Part shown: one piece after another, positions 24,431 through 36,672 of the stretch
How the letters are laid out: each line of letters opens with the position of its first letter
Position numbering within the stretch: position 1 is the stretch's first letter
Source: Paracentrotus lividus
Lineage: Eukaryota; Echinodermata; Echinoidea; Camarodonta; Echinidae
Reading direction: 5' to 3'
Assembly (NCBI GenBank): GCA_940671915.1
Contig: CALNVZ010002974.1
Span: 14,175,355 to 14,239,354, forward strand
Length of the DNA stretch: 64,000 bases
Notes under the pieces: generated by a model
Databases searched by the model: none
Told to the model about the DNA's origin: nothing
Seen by the model: only the letters and a program-made list of their open reading frames with translations
Position numbers and translations under genes: made by a program

Positions 24431-25680
24431 TATGCACTGTAAAATGTATATAATCTTAAAACGAAAGAAAATCGAAACTGTAAAGAAATCCTGCTTTAAG
24501 GTCTCTGTTGGGTCTCAGTGATGTTGACAGAGAATGGGCGAGGGTTGATAAATCGATTAGAAATGTTGCCAAGTGAAAAGTCAATGTTATTCTAACGAGA
24601 ATTACAGATTAACCATTACGTAATATTTGGCAAATAATGCCAAATCTGCCCTGGTTAGTCGCTAACTCAATGCCATGTTTCCGTATTTCCGTTTTTTTTT
24701 TTAAATAGGCCTCGTATACTCCTCGTACTTTACATCATTGACAAATTCCATTGCTGCAGCGATTGAAAGATTTTTCAATTGTTATATATATATATATATA
24801 TATATTTATTTTCGTAAAAATTTCCTTCACCAAAAAAAAACAACAACAACAAAACAAAACAAAACAAAAACAAACAAAAATGAATAAAACAATAAATAAA
24901 TAAATATAGGTATGACATATAAAAATGGTTTATTATTCTATGTTGAAATAGCATGAATGAATTTGCTCAGTTTTGCTTTGTATTGAGTATGAATAATGTC
25001 TGGTTTTAGGGATATCTAGTTCAATGTTTTGTTTGTTCATTTTTTATTAGGCCTACTATCGTAAGAGTATTTACAAATACTTTACAGTAAGTTGTTTAAC
25101 AAAGAAACACTTCAGCTTTCGAGTGTGATGCCAAAAACAAGATTAAATGGAAACACTTTATAATATACAGAAACCCATACTTATCATGAAGGGTCAGTGT
25201 AGCTGTAAATTCCAAACGATCGTGTTTGGAAAGGAAAACAGGCAATGTCCTAAAAATGTTTTCAAGCATTATGCTCATGAATGTTTTGGGAATTACATAA
25301 TCTATTTCGTTTCATTACAACGAAATCTAAATGTGGTATCCCATAGATTGTAGGATACCAAGTAATATCCATAAAGGTTTTGCCTTCAGAATTATCAATC
25401 TACTAATCTAACTAATTAGATAAAGTGTGTAATAGACGAATTGATTGTAGGCGAGGTATACATGTAGGAGTAGACCGCCCGGATGCGTATTTTTTTTTAC
25501 ACCACTGTTCTGCCATTTATTCAAAATAAGCCAACGAAATTGCTCGCGAGCGAGTCTAGTCGACGCACGCAGCGAATCTTGGAAATCTGAGTGGCTTTGG
25601 GCTAGTCTGCGAACACAAACTATATTTTGATAGCCGAACTCATTACCTGCCCAAAGCCTCAGATTATGCAAATGTCAAGT
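24430..25680. other. No gene recognised; hairpin near 25575-25666
   Basis: (TA)n occurs at 24784-24805, and A/AAC runs at 24831-24905. AATCTGAGTGGCTTTGGGC pairs with GCCCAAAGCCTCAGATT. CCAACGAAATTGCTCGCGAG at 25532 recurs inverted near 31845-31870, marking a shared repeat fragment. Confidence 0.45.
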
Positions 25681-26186
25681 CTCTGAGGATGTCAGATCAG
25701 TAAAAATATGGAGGTAGAAATAAGCACAGAATACACGAGTATCTATAGTACAGTGCAGTCTCGCTTCCATAAATACTAATGTGCATAAATACTAAGTGAG
25801 GGTTTGGACTTGCAGTCTAATTAGAAAAACTGGACTTAGGACTTGCAGACTGCGTGAATCTCCTGTCGCATCGGTCTTTTGTCAGCAACACTCTCTCTAG
25901 CTCTCTCTCTCTCTCTCTCTCTCTTCGCCTTCTCTATCTTATCTTCTCATTACCTTATATTTCTTTACTATCATTTCACCCCACCCCTTCTCTCTCTCCA
26001 CTCGATTATAATAGTTATTCATGTTGTTTGACGTGTGTATTTCTTCGATTAACCCGTTCATCATTTGTTTAAATCATATTTCAATTGTATTTCTTTCTCT
26101 TTGGAAGTTATGATACTCAAAGTTTTGATAATGTGAAGTCGAGCATGCGAGCAGCTCGATCTCCCCTGTGATGTGTATGCAAATTC

Positions 26187-26227
<41 letters not shown>

Positions 26228-26690
26228 ATGTTTGATGATTATATCGACCGCACAGATGAAATGATAAATAATTATTCTTCTCAAAAAGGACACTTTATTG
26301 AATTTACATTACATAACACATAGGAGAGCACCTCGCAAGTTAAGTCACAGAATTAAAATTTTAAATATTCATAACTTCGTTATTCTTTTTGTCGATTTTC
26401 TTCAAGCCTTCACTGATGTTTTTCGTTTATTCTTTCCGCATTTCTGAAACCAATTTAAACCCAGTGTGAATTACCTTTATATTATACACCTAGAGCAGTG
26501 AATGCAATGATGTTGCGTGTAGGCCTATAGGCCTATCCCTTTTTCATATACTTTTATTTAGACAAAGGAGCATAGTACTTCAGGGGCGGATCCAGCATTC
26601 TCCAATAGGGGGGATTTTTATTATTATTTTTTTAAAATCTACATTTCCCTCGATCAGCTGCTTGACTGAGCTAAGCGTGTGGGGGAGGTA
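25680..26690. other. No gene; simple repeats and a lone CAGGGGCGGATCCAG end
   Basis: (CT)n occurs at 25900-25924 and a 34-base A run at 26191-26225. At 26580 a single element end (CAGGGGCGGATCCAG) resembles other TIRs in the window, but I found no matching right end. Confidence 0.5.
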
Positions 26691-26699
26691 GGCCTAAAT

Positions 26700-27686
26700 A
26701 TAGTAAATTTTAAGAACTGTTAATTTTCTTCTTTTTTTCACGATCAAGCTAATGTATTCAATTAAAAATGCGAGCGCATTTTCAAGTCGACTCGCATGAT
26801 TTTGAATCAAGTGTAATATAGATTGGATTCTCAGACTTGTTTGACGTTTTTGGCTTGTTTTTGTGGTTTTCAAGCCAATTCGCAACTATTCGGGCTCCGA
26901 TAGCTTAAAAACGAGGACATGGACCCCCGTTTTGAATTTTTCTACCCATTGAATATGTATTCCTCTACAACTTTGCAAATTTTTTATGAAAATGACATGG
27001 ATTTTGAATGTTTGGGAGCATAATTTTGAATCGAGTGTAATTTAGAGTGGATTTTCTCGCTTTTTGGACGTTTCCGGCGCGTTTTTGTGACTTTTAAAGC
27101 AGATTCGCAAGTACTCTGGCGCCGATAGTTCGAAAACGAGCACCTGGACCCCCCTTTAAAAAAAAAATATTTATGATGAATCCCTCTACAACTTTGCAAA
27201 TTTTGATGAGACTGTCATGGATTTCTAAAAAAAGTGCACCTTAAACTATTATACTTATTTTATTTTCTTGTAGATTCCAAGCCTCTAAGATATGGTTTTT
27301 GCCATTTTACGCACCATTTTTGCCACATGAGGGCGCTGCTGGCTCGAAAATAAGTACAAATGTGCCAGTTTAAACAATGTCCCCATCTTTGGTATAAAAT
27401 TCGTAACAAATCGGGAAGGTTTGATAAAGTTTGATACGGTTTTGAAAAAGTAATGACGATTTTAACCCGTTTGTTGCAATCGGGAGGTCTAACAGAGGCC
27501 AATTTCTTGAATTATGTGTATTTTACATGCCATCCAAATATGGCAACTTCAAAGTCCAGTAGCAAAAAAAATCAAGTACATGAACCTATATTATTTCTTG
27601 CATTTTTGGCATACATAGATACCAAAGTAACTCTGTGCAAAATTTGGTGAAAATGACATGGACTTCGTTTCAACTGTGCAACGTCC
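26700..27686 (-). mobile_element. Family C element, copy 2 (one end missing)
   Basis: The right terminus CAACTGTGCAACGTCC is followed by TTAA at 27687-27690. The interior is the reverse complement of copy 1, including the GGTGCACTTAAA and TATGGTTTTTGCCATTTTACG parts and two sub-repeats. The other terminus is absent near 26700. Confidence 0.8.
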
Positions 27687-27689
27687 TTA

Positions 27690-28830
27690 AATCAATGTAT
27701 TGGAAAATCGGATAAAGAACTACTTTTAGCAATCTTTCAACACTTAAATTTAATATTTTAGATTTAATTTTATTTGAATCCCGACTGAGACTTAAATTTT
27801 AAGTCCCTGAAATTTAGAGTGTAGTAATACTCCACTCACTTAACTACTACTACTAATCAAAATAAACATAACACCCGCACTTTTCTGATATAATAACACT
27901 CAAGGCTGAAGGTTTACTAGTAATTTAATTCAGAGCGTATGGTCTTTCTAAAAATAAAAATTGTAATTAAGTTGTTATGACAATTTCTATTCACATAATG
28001 CAGAGAGGGTTTTCATGATATTTTAGACCCATACACTGTTCCTCATAAAGGTGGAAGGGGGTGAAAACTACCTCAGAAAAAAAAAATTCCAAACCCCTTC
28101 CCCAAAATTAACGTTAACTAACCAATGTTCGAACGCCCACTTGATGGCCATATTTGGGGGCCTTTTTTCTTTTTTGTTTATACCTGGGAGCGGAGGCCCC
28201 CTCTATCTAGCCAACAACCCATCAAGGCCTACGTTGCAAAGTTGTAAACTTTCTTTAAGTAAGATATCAGTTTTTGGACAAAGGATTATTGACCAAGCAA
28301 ATTATTGATTAAAAGTGTGATTGGTGTAAAACTGAAAATATTATAGACCACAGGCCATTCAATGAATATCCTTCTTGTTTTTGACTTATGTGACCCGCCT
28401 CTGAAAATATTCAATTCTTTTCATCAAACTGTATGAAGGCAGATGAAAATAACGGATGAGATTTGACAACTCGGCAAGTCCAAAAGTTGACTTTTTTTTT
28501 TTTTTTAATGGATATTTTGTGGATTATTTCTCAGCAATGTTTATCCAGAGGCCAGTAAATGATGCGGGAATGTTTTGCTGAACTTTAAGAACACAAATGC
28601 CAATTACATGTAGTGTTATCATGGGGGCAAAAAAAAAATTGTCTTCTCTCCTTCAAGGTGTCACTGAACAATGAGCACATTCTACCATACCCTTTTGTAA
28701 TGCGGGCCACTGCATTTCATGGGATCGGCTAAATAGAGCACATTATTTATTTTATTTTTTTTCATTAAGAATGAAAAATCTGTCTCGCAAAATAATGGTT
28801 TTTCGGGTGAGATTTTTTAAGATTACATGG
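27690..28830. other. No gene seen
   Basis: AT-rich. The patch at 28031-28060 (TACACTGTTCCTCATAAAGG) resembles the terminal sequence of the element at 55488. Confidence 0.4.
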
Positions 28831-28837
28831 CAAAAAA

Positions 28838-29235
28838 AAAAAAATGGTTTTTGTCATTTTACGCACCATTTTTGCCACACGAGGGCGCTGATGGCTCAAA
28901 AATAAGTACAAATATGCCAGTTTAAACAATGCCCCATCTTTGGTATAAACTCCGTAACAAATCGGGAAGGTTTGATAAAGTTTGATACGGTTTTGACAAA
29001 GTAATGACGATTTTAACTTGTTTGTTGCAATCATGATTCTATAACAGAGGCCAATTTCTTAAATTATGCGTACTTTCCATGCCATTCAAATATGGCAACT
29101 TCAAAGTCCCGTAGCAAAAAATCAAGCACATGAACCTATATTATTTTCTGAATTTTTGGAAATCATAGATACCGAAGTAACTCCGTGAAAAATTTGGTGA
29201 AAATGACATGGACTTCGTTTCAACTGTGCAACGTC
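28838..29235 (-). mobile_element. Family C element, copy 3 (terminal fragment)
   Basis: The fragment runs in reverse orientation from TTGTCATTTTACGCACC to CAACTGTGCAACGTCC. It abuts copy 4 head to head. Confidence 0.78.
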
Positions 29236-30235
29236 CGAAACCGTGCGGAGTCCATGTCATTTTCACCAAATTTTGCACAGAGTTACTTTGGTAAAAAAAG
29301 CGCACTCATGTGGCAAAAATGGTGCGTAAAATGGCAAAAACCATAATAGAGGCTTGGAATCTATAAGAAAATAAAAAAGTATAGTTTAAGGTGCACTTTT
29401 TTTTAAAAACCATGACAGTCTAATCAAATTTTGAAAAGTTGTAGAGGGATTCATCAGAAATATGTAGATATTAAAAATAAAAAAAGGGGGGTCCATGTGC
29501 TCGTTTTTGAACTATCAGCGCCCGAATACTCGCAAATCGGCTTGAAAAGTCACAAAAACGCGCTGAAAACGTCCAAAAAGCGTGATTTTCCTCTCTAAAT
29601 TACACTTGATTTAAAATTATGCTCCCAAACATTCAAAATCCATGTCATTGTCTTGAAAATTTATAAGTTGTAGAGGAATACATACTCAATGGGTAGAACC
29701 ATTCGAAAAAGGTGGTCCATGTACCTCGTTTTAAGCTATCGGAGCCCGAATAGTACGAATTGGCTTGAAAACCACAAAAACGCACTGAAAACGTCAAACA
29801 AGTCTGAGAATCCAACCTATATTATACACTTGATTCAAGATCATGCTCTCGAACATTCAAAATCCATGTCAATTTCATTTTGCCAAGTTGTAGAATAAAA
29901 ACTAACACTAGCGCCGAACATTAAAAAACAATGGGGGGGGCCGGTCCCATGATCTGTGGCATTGTTATTATAAAATATCGGCCCTGAATAGTGGGCAGAA
30001 TGACTTGAAAACCACCGAAACGTGGCAAAAATACTCACAAAATGTGAACAACTATATCTTAATTTTCGAAATTCAAAATCCTGCTCCACCCGTGACCTTT
30101 ACAATAATTTCATATCCATCGCAATCTCTCAGAAAACACAAACAATTTCCACCAACATAAATGCTTTACATATCTCTGCAGGTAGGTAAATAATGAACAA
30201 AAAGAAGGAATAAAATAACAATATTTATAAAGTTC
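29236..30235 (+). mobile_element. Family C element, copy 4 (internally deleted, degenerate)
   Basis: The copy starts near the AGTCCATGTCATTTTCACC part, skips much of the first section, then carries three sub-repeats with many indels. It ends in the shared AACATAAATGCTTTACATATC region. With copy 3 it forms an inverted pair around 29235. Confidence 0.78.
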
Positions 30236-30419
30236 ATTTCTTGTTACTTCCCTCTAATAATAATCCTCATAAAATCACACTTGGAAATACAGCAATTTAT
30301 CAATACGTGTGAAGTATATGTGTAACTCGATACTATTTTCTCTGTGTGGTGTAGCTCATATGGTGTTAGCTAGAACTTAATAAGTAACGTATATCACGTA
30401 CGTTCTCGTCTATTGGTTG

Positions 30420-30690
30420 TGTGTTCTCCAGGCGGAGGCGCCATATTGGTTTGAGGTGCCGGCGCACGCTAGTTTTCGTGTGCAACGCGACGCTCGTAGA
30501 TAATTGTTAATGTTTTCTCAAGCACGAGAAACGAGTTGGACAGCCAAAATTAAAACAAAAAAACCACCGAAATACATCAAAAGTGCAAAATGGTGCATAT
30601 GGCATCTGAATTTGGAGATTGGTGTATCAAATAAACTAATTCAACAAAACAATTGGGAATTATTTCGCTCAGTTATTTATGGCATCTTTG
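30420..30690. other. CpG-richer patch and 88-codon + frame of unknown status
   Basis: GGCGGAGGCGCCATATTGG and GGTGCCGGCGCACGC lie at 30430-30470, just before an ATG at 30504. Its frame reads KPPKYIKSAKWCIWH and LIQQNNWELFRSVIYGIF, then runs into the foldback arm. It could be a remnant coding or element-encoded frame. No domain is recognised. Confidence 0.2.
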
Positions 30691-31370
30691 AAAGCCTGAT
30701 ACAAAACGACGAAATTTTGGGTTATAAAAATCATAGTTTTTCAATATCTTCTACCTTTTTGATATTTTGAAAAAAATAGAAATGTTAATTAGAAGTTACC
30801 TGAACGATACGTTGTTGGTTAAGGAGGATAGTTTTTGACTTGGAGACACATCCTGGAATATCACTGTGAAACCCACGTGAAATATTACCAAAACACCGGA
30901 ATGGGACTGGAAACTTGGCCGATAGTCGCGGCGACAATATATAGCTCTTAACGCGCGCCTGTACATAATTATTTTCTGCTAGTTTACACTACAATATTAA
31001 TCTAATTTTTAACGTTTATGCGCATTAATCCAAACAAAACATAGACCAATACATTGATTTCCCACTCCAAATTTTAATTTCGAGTTATTCAACACTTAAA
31101 ATCATAAAGAACTGATGACATAATGATGAAATGTATTGTAAATCTAGCTTTATTTGTAAAAAAAGAGAAGATTTTACCTGATTTCAAAGGGGCCTCCTCC
31201 GCCCAAGTCACAAAAAAAACTATCCTCCTTAAATCAACAACACGCATCGGTTTCAGTTAACTTCTAATTAACATTATATATTTTTTTCAAAAATATCAAA
31301 AGGTAGAGATATTAAAAAAATTATGATTTATAAAAGCACACTATCAATTTCATATTGTGGTTAGTAAAAA
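30690..31370. mobile_element. Foldback element, arms about 130 bp
   Basis: The left arm about 30718-30845 (TTAATTAGAAGTTACCTGAA, AAGGAGGATAGTTTTTGACT) pairs with the right arm about 31200-31340. The centre contains a CpG-containing patch (TAGTCGCGGCGACAATATAT). No coding potential. The exact ends were not resolved. Confidence 0.7.
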
Positions 31371-31980
31371 AATATAATCTCATTTTGAGCACTCTTAAAA
31401 GTTCGACCATAGAAAAGACGAAATCGTGTGTTTAATTAGTATATTCAAACAATTCAATATCCAAAGTCGAGTGTAAGATATTCCACAACGTTTTCGCTTT
31501 TGCGTTATTATCTGGTGGATTTTTTTCCAACTGCTTTTGTCTATCTAGGTGTCGATTTCCTGTTGCATGGAAAAAAACACCACGCAAACATTTCATGAAC
31601 CGACGCTTCCCGCCACAAGATGACAATGACCGCGATGGTCACAACACAACCTGCATCTAATCTACGACTTTCTATTGTGTCGATGCGTGGAGAGTGAACG
31701 TTCACTTTAAGACGTGATGTGACCATGGAATTTCAAAAACATGTACCACCGCACAATATGGCTGCGCACGCCCAAGATCCAAGGAGGAACGTACGTGACA
31801 TGTATGGCAGACGAGCTCTCGCGCGAAATAATTTTGAAGTAGATTAGACTCGCTCGCGAGCATTTCGTTGGGATATTTTTGGAATACCAATGGCCCAGAA
31901 CACCCCCGGTACCCAAAAAAAAAATACCGCAGTTCAACCGACTCGTAACCCGAGTGAATCTGTCGGCTAGTGGAAGAGGT

Positions 31981-32146
31981 CCAGGGCCCCGTAACTCAAA
32001 GGTTTGCGATTGATTGCATATGTGAAAGAACTGCTGTGATTGGCTGCTGGTCAATCTTTTTAACCCAAAGTGCGTGTTACAATAATCTTGATTTGCTATT
32101 GCCACTTTGCCATTGATTGCACTCCTTTGTGTTTACGGGGCCCTGG
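31981..32146. mobile_element. Short MITE with CCAGGGCCCCGTAA ends (166 bp)
   Basis: CCAGGGCCCCGTAACTCAAA at the left and TGTTTACGGGGCCCTGG at the right are inverted, with partly complementary interiors (GCGATTGATTGCA / CATTGATTGCAC). Confidence 0.75.
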
Positions 32147-32149
32147 ACC

Positions 32150-33130
32150 TATTCGTCATTGTTGGTGATTCACCGATTGCATATTAGTTATAAATCTATA
32201 CCTTAAAAAAACTCGGTAACTCAACTGCAAATTGCAATGCATCTGAGACATGTCGAAACTTTGTCATCTTTGTGTTACTTAAATCTTCTCGTGTTTACTT
32301 TTCCCTCTTAAATATTAAATATTCATAAGGCGCATTATTATTCACATATAGGCCCTATGACAAGTTTATAAACTTATAAACCACGCCTAATACAAGGATG
32401 ACAACACAAAATGATGCCCCATAACGATAATATATAATATTGTAATTGTACATTTGCAAGTCATAATAATGCCTCTCATTTGCTGTTGGTTTTTCTTCAC
32501 ATATTTATTCCAGGCTGACAAAATAACAAAAACAGTATTTGCGGTTATTTCGTGGCTTTATTGAAACTTTGTGATGGACGCTTAATTGCCAATTATCATT
32601 TGAGGTGTCAGAAGAAAATACCACATATATATACATGTATATAACATCATGAACAGATATCAGCCTCCCCGCTTATGCAATCGAGTAAGGCCTAAACGTA
32701 TAAATCAAATCAAATCAAATCAAATCAAATTTTTTGAAACAAAAAAAATCCGCATTTCGGATTATCTTCAATACAAACATAACCAAAGAAAACAAAGAAA
32801 ATGGAACAAAAAATGTATATATACATACAATTAACATAACAAATAAGAGCTGACATAATAATACATCATTGTATATATATATATATATATATAAAACGAA
32901 AACTATACAGAAATACGTACATTTTATATCTACGGGACCTGCCAAGCTCTAATTAGGGGGGGGGGGGTTACTCTTTCATTATACATATTACTAACGCTAG
33001 TTACTAAAATTTTACTTTTGTCATAGTCGTTACTCTTCAATATTAATCTAAATTGATCGATTTCATCCATATCTTTAAACGAGGGTATAATTGCATGTAT
33101 TGTATTAAATAAATTTTCTCTGTGATTATT
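32150..33130. other. AT-rich, no gene seen
   Basis: An AATCA repeat lies at 32705-32730 and (TA)n at 32873-32892, with a G run at 32957. Open frames in this stretch are low complexity. Confidence 0.5.
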
Positions 33131-33139
33131 AAAAGTTGG

Positions 33140-34200
33140 GCATCCCGATTTGTTACGAAGTTTATACCAAAGATGGGGACATTGTTTAAACTGGCACATT
33201 TGTACTTATTTTTGAGCCAGCAGCGCCCTCATGTGGCAAATATGGTGCGTAAAATGGCAAAAACCATATCTTAGAGGCTTGGAATCTACAAGAAAATAAA
33301 AAGTATATTTTAAGGTGCACTTTTTTTTAAAAACCATGACAGTCTCACGAAATTTTGCAAAGCTGTAGAGGGATTCATCATAAATATGTAGAAACTTTGA
33401 AAAAGGGGGTCCATGTGCTCGTTTTCGAACTATCGGCGCCCGAATACTCGCGAATCGTCTTGAAAAGTCACAAAAACGCGCCGAAAACGTCCAAAAAGCG
33501 TGAAAATCCACTCTAAAATACACTTGATTCAAAATTATGCTCCCAAACATTAAAAATCCATGTCATTTTCATAAAAATTTGCAAAGTGGTAGAGAAATAC
33601 ATATCCAACGGGTATACACATTCAAAAAAGGGATCCATGAGCTCGTTTTTAAGCTAATCGGAGCCCGAATAGTTGCGAATTGTCTTGAAAACCACAAAAA
33701 CGCGCCGAAAACGTCAAACAAGTCTGAGAATCCACCCTATATTACATTTGATTCAAAATCATGCTCTCGAACATTCAAAATCCGTGTCAATTTTATCAAA
33801 ATTTGGCAAGTTGTAGAGGAATATAAACTAAAAGAGTAGGAACATTAAAATATTGGGGTCCATGTGCTCGTTTTCAAAATATCGGCGTTGTAATAGTGGC
33901 GAGTCGACTTGAAAACCACTGAAAAATGGCAAAAATACGCAGAAATGTGAAAACTCTATCTAATTTTCGACATATTCAAAATCCTGCTCCCAAACATTTA
34001 CAATTAATTTCATATCCATCGCAATCTCTAGAATAACACGAACATACACCAACATAAATGTTTTACATATCTCTTCAAGTAGGTAAATAATGAACAAAAA
34101 GAAGGAATAAATAACATATTTATAAAGTTCATTTCTTTTAACTCTAACGCTGGATCGACCATGAGCGCTTAATATTTTTCCATTGTGATGTAGTAAATAA
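33140..34200 (+). mobile_element. Family C element, copy 5 (both termini missing)
   Basis: Three clear sub-repeats begin near 33405, 33635 and 33855. The 5' terminus is absent, and the 3' side ends near GATGTAGTAAATAATT. The overlapping open frames on either strand (33206-33550, 33537-33839) simply read through the repeat and are not called genes. Confidence 0.8.
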
Positions 34201-34437
34201 TTACATACAGACATAAACATTATCCCTTACACTCTCAGAACGCTGGTAAAAAAAATGCATATTAAAACCAGTTGGTTAAAAATATTAACCAATAATGTAT
34301 TAAAAAGAAAAGTTGGTTAAAAAACAAGTTATAAACAAAATATTTTAACCAACTTTTTATTAAAGTTTTAATACATAATTGGTTAAATTTTAACCAACTG
34401 GGGTTGGTTAACGCGTTTAACCAACAGTCGTAGGTAA

Positions 34438-35656
34438 CAGGGGCGTATCCAGGGGGGGGCGCAACAGGCGCGCGCCCGCCCCCTATTGGCCGACCTAAAA
34501 AAAAAAAAAAAGGAGGAGAAAAAAGGAGAAAGAAGGAAAAGGAAAGAAAGAAAGAAAAAGAAAGAAAGAGAGGGAATTAGGCTCTCGATGCTTGTACAAT
34601 TTTCGCCCAACCTTTATTCAATAAAAAGCCCAGAATAGGCTTTATTTGGTTCTAAACGACCATAACTAAGGCATTTAATGTGGGGAGGGCCCACGAGGCC
34701 GACTTTCTCATATTGTATTTTTGCAATAAATTGCTCAAACGCCCTTTTTTAAGAAAAAGAAATACATTAGTGACGAAAAGTAAAAAATATTAAACTAAAG
34801 TTTAAAATTTCACAAAGAAAAGAGGCCTCTTGGACCCTCTGCCTCCTGGCCTCGGCCTCCTGGGAAACATAGTTGCCTCATTGGGTTTTATTAGAAAGTA
34901 CCCCTTTATTAATTCAAAATACTTTTTGAAACCCCAAATTTTCGGCTCGCGCTTCGCGCTCGCTGATGCCAAATCAAATGCCACAATAATACTCTAAATT
35001 TTACCTTAAAAAATTCTAAACCCCAAATTTCGGCTCGCGCTTCGCGCTCGCTGATGCCAAATCAAAATGCACAATAATATCTCTAATTTTACCTTAAAAA
35101 AATTCTAAACCCAAATTTTCGGCTCGCGCTTCGCGCTCGCTGAACCAAATCAAATGCACAATAATAGTTTCTAAATTTACTTAAACAAATTTAAACCCCA
35201 AATTTTCGGCTCGCGCTTCGCGCTCGTGATACCAAAATCATAATGCACAAATAATTAACTCCAATTTTACCTTTACAAATTTTCAGCTCGCGCCGCGCTT
35301 CGGATACTAAATTGGGTCTATATATACACACATAATTACCATTTTCTAGTACTAGAAAATGCCCCTTTATTTTATTTCATTATAACTTTTAAAACCTCAA
35401 CATTTTCGACTCTCAGATTCGCGCTCGCAGATTCCAATTCAGGAAGGGTATATAATGCACACATAAATAGGTTTCTTACGCAACATAATGTGTCTTAGGT
35501 GTATAGAAACTATGTAACTTTTTGTGATAATTGAAAAAAAAAAATGTGGAATTTCATGTACAATATGAATTAGAAGAACTCCCTCCCCCTTCCCCTGACG
35601 GCGATAAAAATTTCCTTGCGCCCCCCCCCTATTGGGAAATCCTGGATACGCCCCTG
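34438..35656. mobile_element. CpG-rich TIR element D, copy 1 (1219 bp)
   Basis: The 16-base TIRs CAGGGGCGTATCCAGG and CCTGGATACGCCCCTG are perfect. GGTAA is duplicated on either side (34433-34437 and 35657-35661). The interior has GGCGCGCGCCC near the left end, a purine-rich tract, then about six tandem copies of a 75-90 base unit carrying GGCTCGCGCTTCGCGCTCGC. No transposase frame. Confidence 0.88.
34915..35440. repeat. Tandem array inside element D copy 1
   Basis: Units begin near 34930, 35018, 35107 and 35190, with two weaker ones after. Each has AAACCCCAAATTTTC, the CpG-rich palindromic core, then CAAATCAAATGCACAATAA. Confidence 0.85.
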
Positions 35657-35729
35657 GGTAAGTTCATATTTGAACCAACGGTTGGTTAAAATTTTGCCCG
35701 GTTGGTTAAAATTTTTCTGAGAGTGTACA

Positions 35730-35940
35730 GATATAAACAGGGCTATCGTATCATATGCCCTATTTGTTTGCCAAACTTTCATATATCAATCCAGTGTGTA
35801 TGGACATTAATGGGGAGGGGAAAGGGGCATGGGTGGATTTTGTAGGAGGATGGGCCTCCGAATAATTGGGTAAAAAGGATATTTATATCAATCTTCCAAA
35901 TTTGCACATTTCCCTTCCACGACTACAACATAATCATTGT
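35730..35940. other. GPCR 3' flank
   Basis: This is the region immediately downstream of the GPCR stop on the minus strand. I see no consensus AATAAA close by. A G-rich patch lies at 35810-35860. Confidence 0.4.
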
Positions 35941-36672
35941 TCATCTCCTGGCTACGACAGGGGTGTTTACTTCTTCCGGGTCATGTCCTGTATCGAGATC
36001 AAGCAGAGAGATATGTTGAGCAGTGGTCTCAGACTGGTCTCGAGGTTGACCTTTGCCAAAGCAGGAGTTCAGCAGGCCTCTGAATTCCGTGAGACGCAGC
36101 CAGATGATAGCAGGGTTCATGAGCACGTTGGCGCACACCAACGCGAAACCAGCATCTTTTAGAATGTTGAACCCAAGCGTCTCCTCCATTCTCCCGAACG
36201 CTTCTACCAGCAGAACGCTACACATGATCACCCAACATCCAACGTTACTTGCCACGATCAACGCAAAAGTGACGAGGATTTTCTTGCTATTCCTTGCGCG
36301 ACGCTGCAGTAATGGGTCCATGGCTGCATCATTGTTGTCGGAAATCGAGGCAATTTTCATGTAAATGAAGATGTAGCAGACGGCTGTGATAACTAGGCAT
36401 GCCAAAATAAAACATGGGGATACCACAAAGAGCAGAAGCAAGGAAGCCATTCTATCAAATCTATGAAGTAACAAGTACGTCGATGACACGACTACCCAGC
36501 CAATCACACAGGTAGCGATAGAGCGTTTTGCTGTGAAGATTTGACCTCGTACGTCAAAACGGAGGACGATAAGTCTTTCGATCGCAAGGGCCAGAGTGCT
36601 CAGTATGGATATCACCAATCCTGTTGTGAAAAGCGGGGTGTACCATGCAAAGCCTTCTGACTTGAATGGGAT
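35941..36672 (-). CDS. GPCR exon 2 (TM3-TM7 and C-tail)
   Basis: The acceptor ctaatacag is followed by 243 codons and a stop. It holds TM3 with AIERL, TM4 with IGW, TM5 with SPCF, a charged third loop (DPLLQRRARNSKK), TM6 with CWVIM, TM7 with MNPAII, and helix 8 ending in Cys. The tail is acidic and polar. The open frame extends 13 codons upstream to an ATG at 36711, but those residues belong to the intron. Confidence 0.87.
   Translation of the reverse strand: MPFKSEGFAWYTPLFTTGLVISILSTLALAIERLIVLRFDVRGQIFTAKRSIATCVIGWVVVSSTYLLLHRFDRMASLLLLFVVSPCFILACLVITAVCYIFIYMKIASISDNNDAAMDPLLQRRARNSKKILVTFALIVASNVGCWVIMCSVLLVEAFGRMEETLGFNILKDAGFALVCANVLMNPAIIWLRLTEFRGLLNSCFGKGQPRDQSETTAQHISLLDLDTGHDPEEVNTPVVARR

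Larger units (their letters stand above)
34228..35727. mobile_element. TA-flanked foldback element (GGTTAA-rich), host of a nested insertion
   Basis: The ends TACACTCTCAGA and TCTGAGAGTGTA are inverted. The arms are built from overlapping TTAACCAAC/GTTGGTTAA words. The original element would be only about 280 bp. The rest is the CpG-rich element inserted at 34438-35656. Confidence 0.8.

Noticed and set aside
33206-33839. Overlapping frames of 100-114 codons on both strands
   Set aside because: They lie wholly within a family C repeat copy, and equivalent frames in the other copies are broken.
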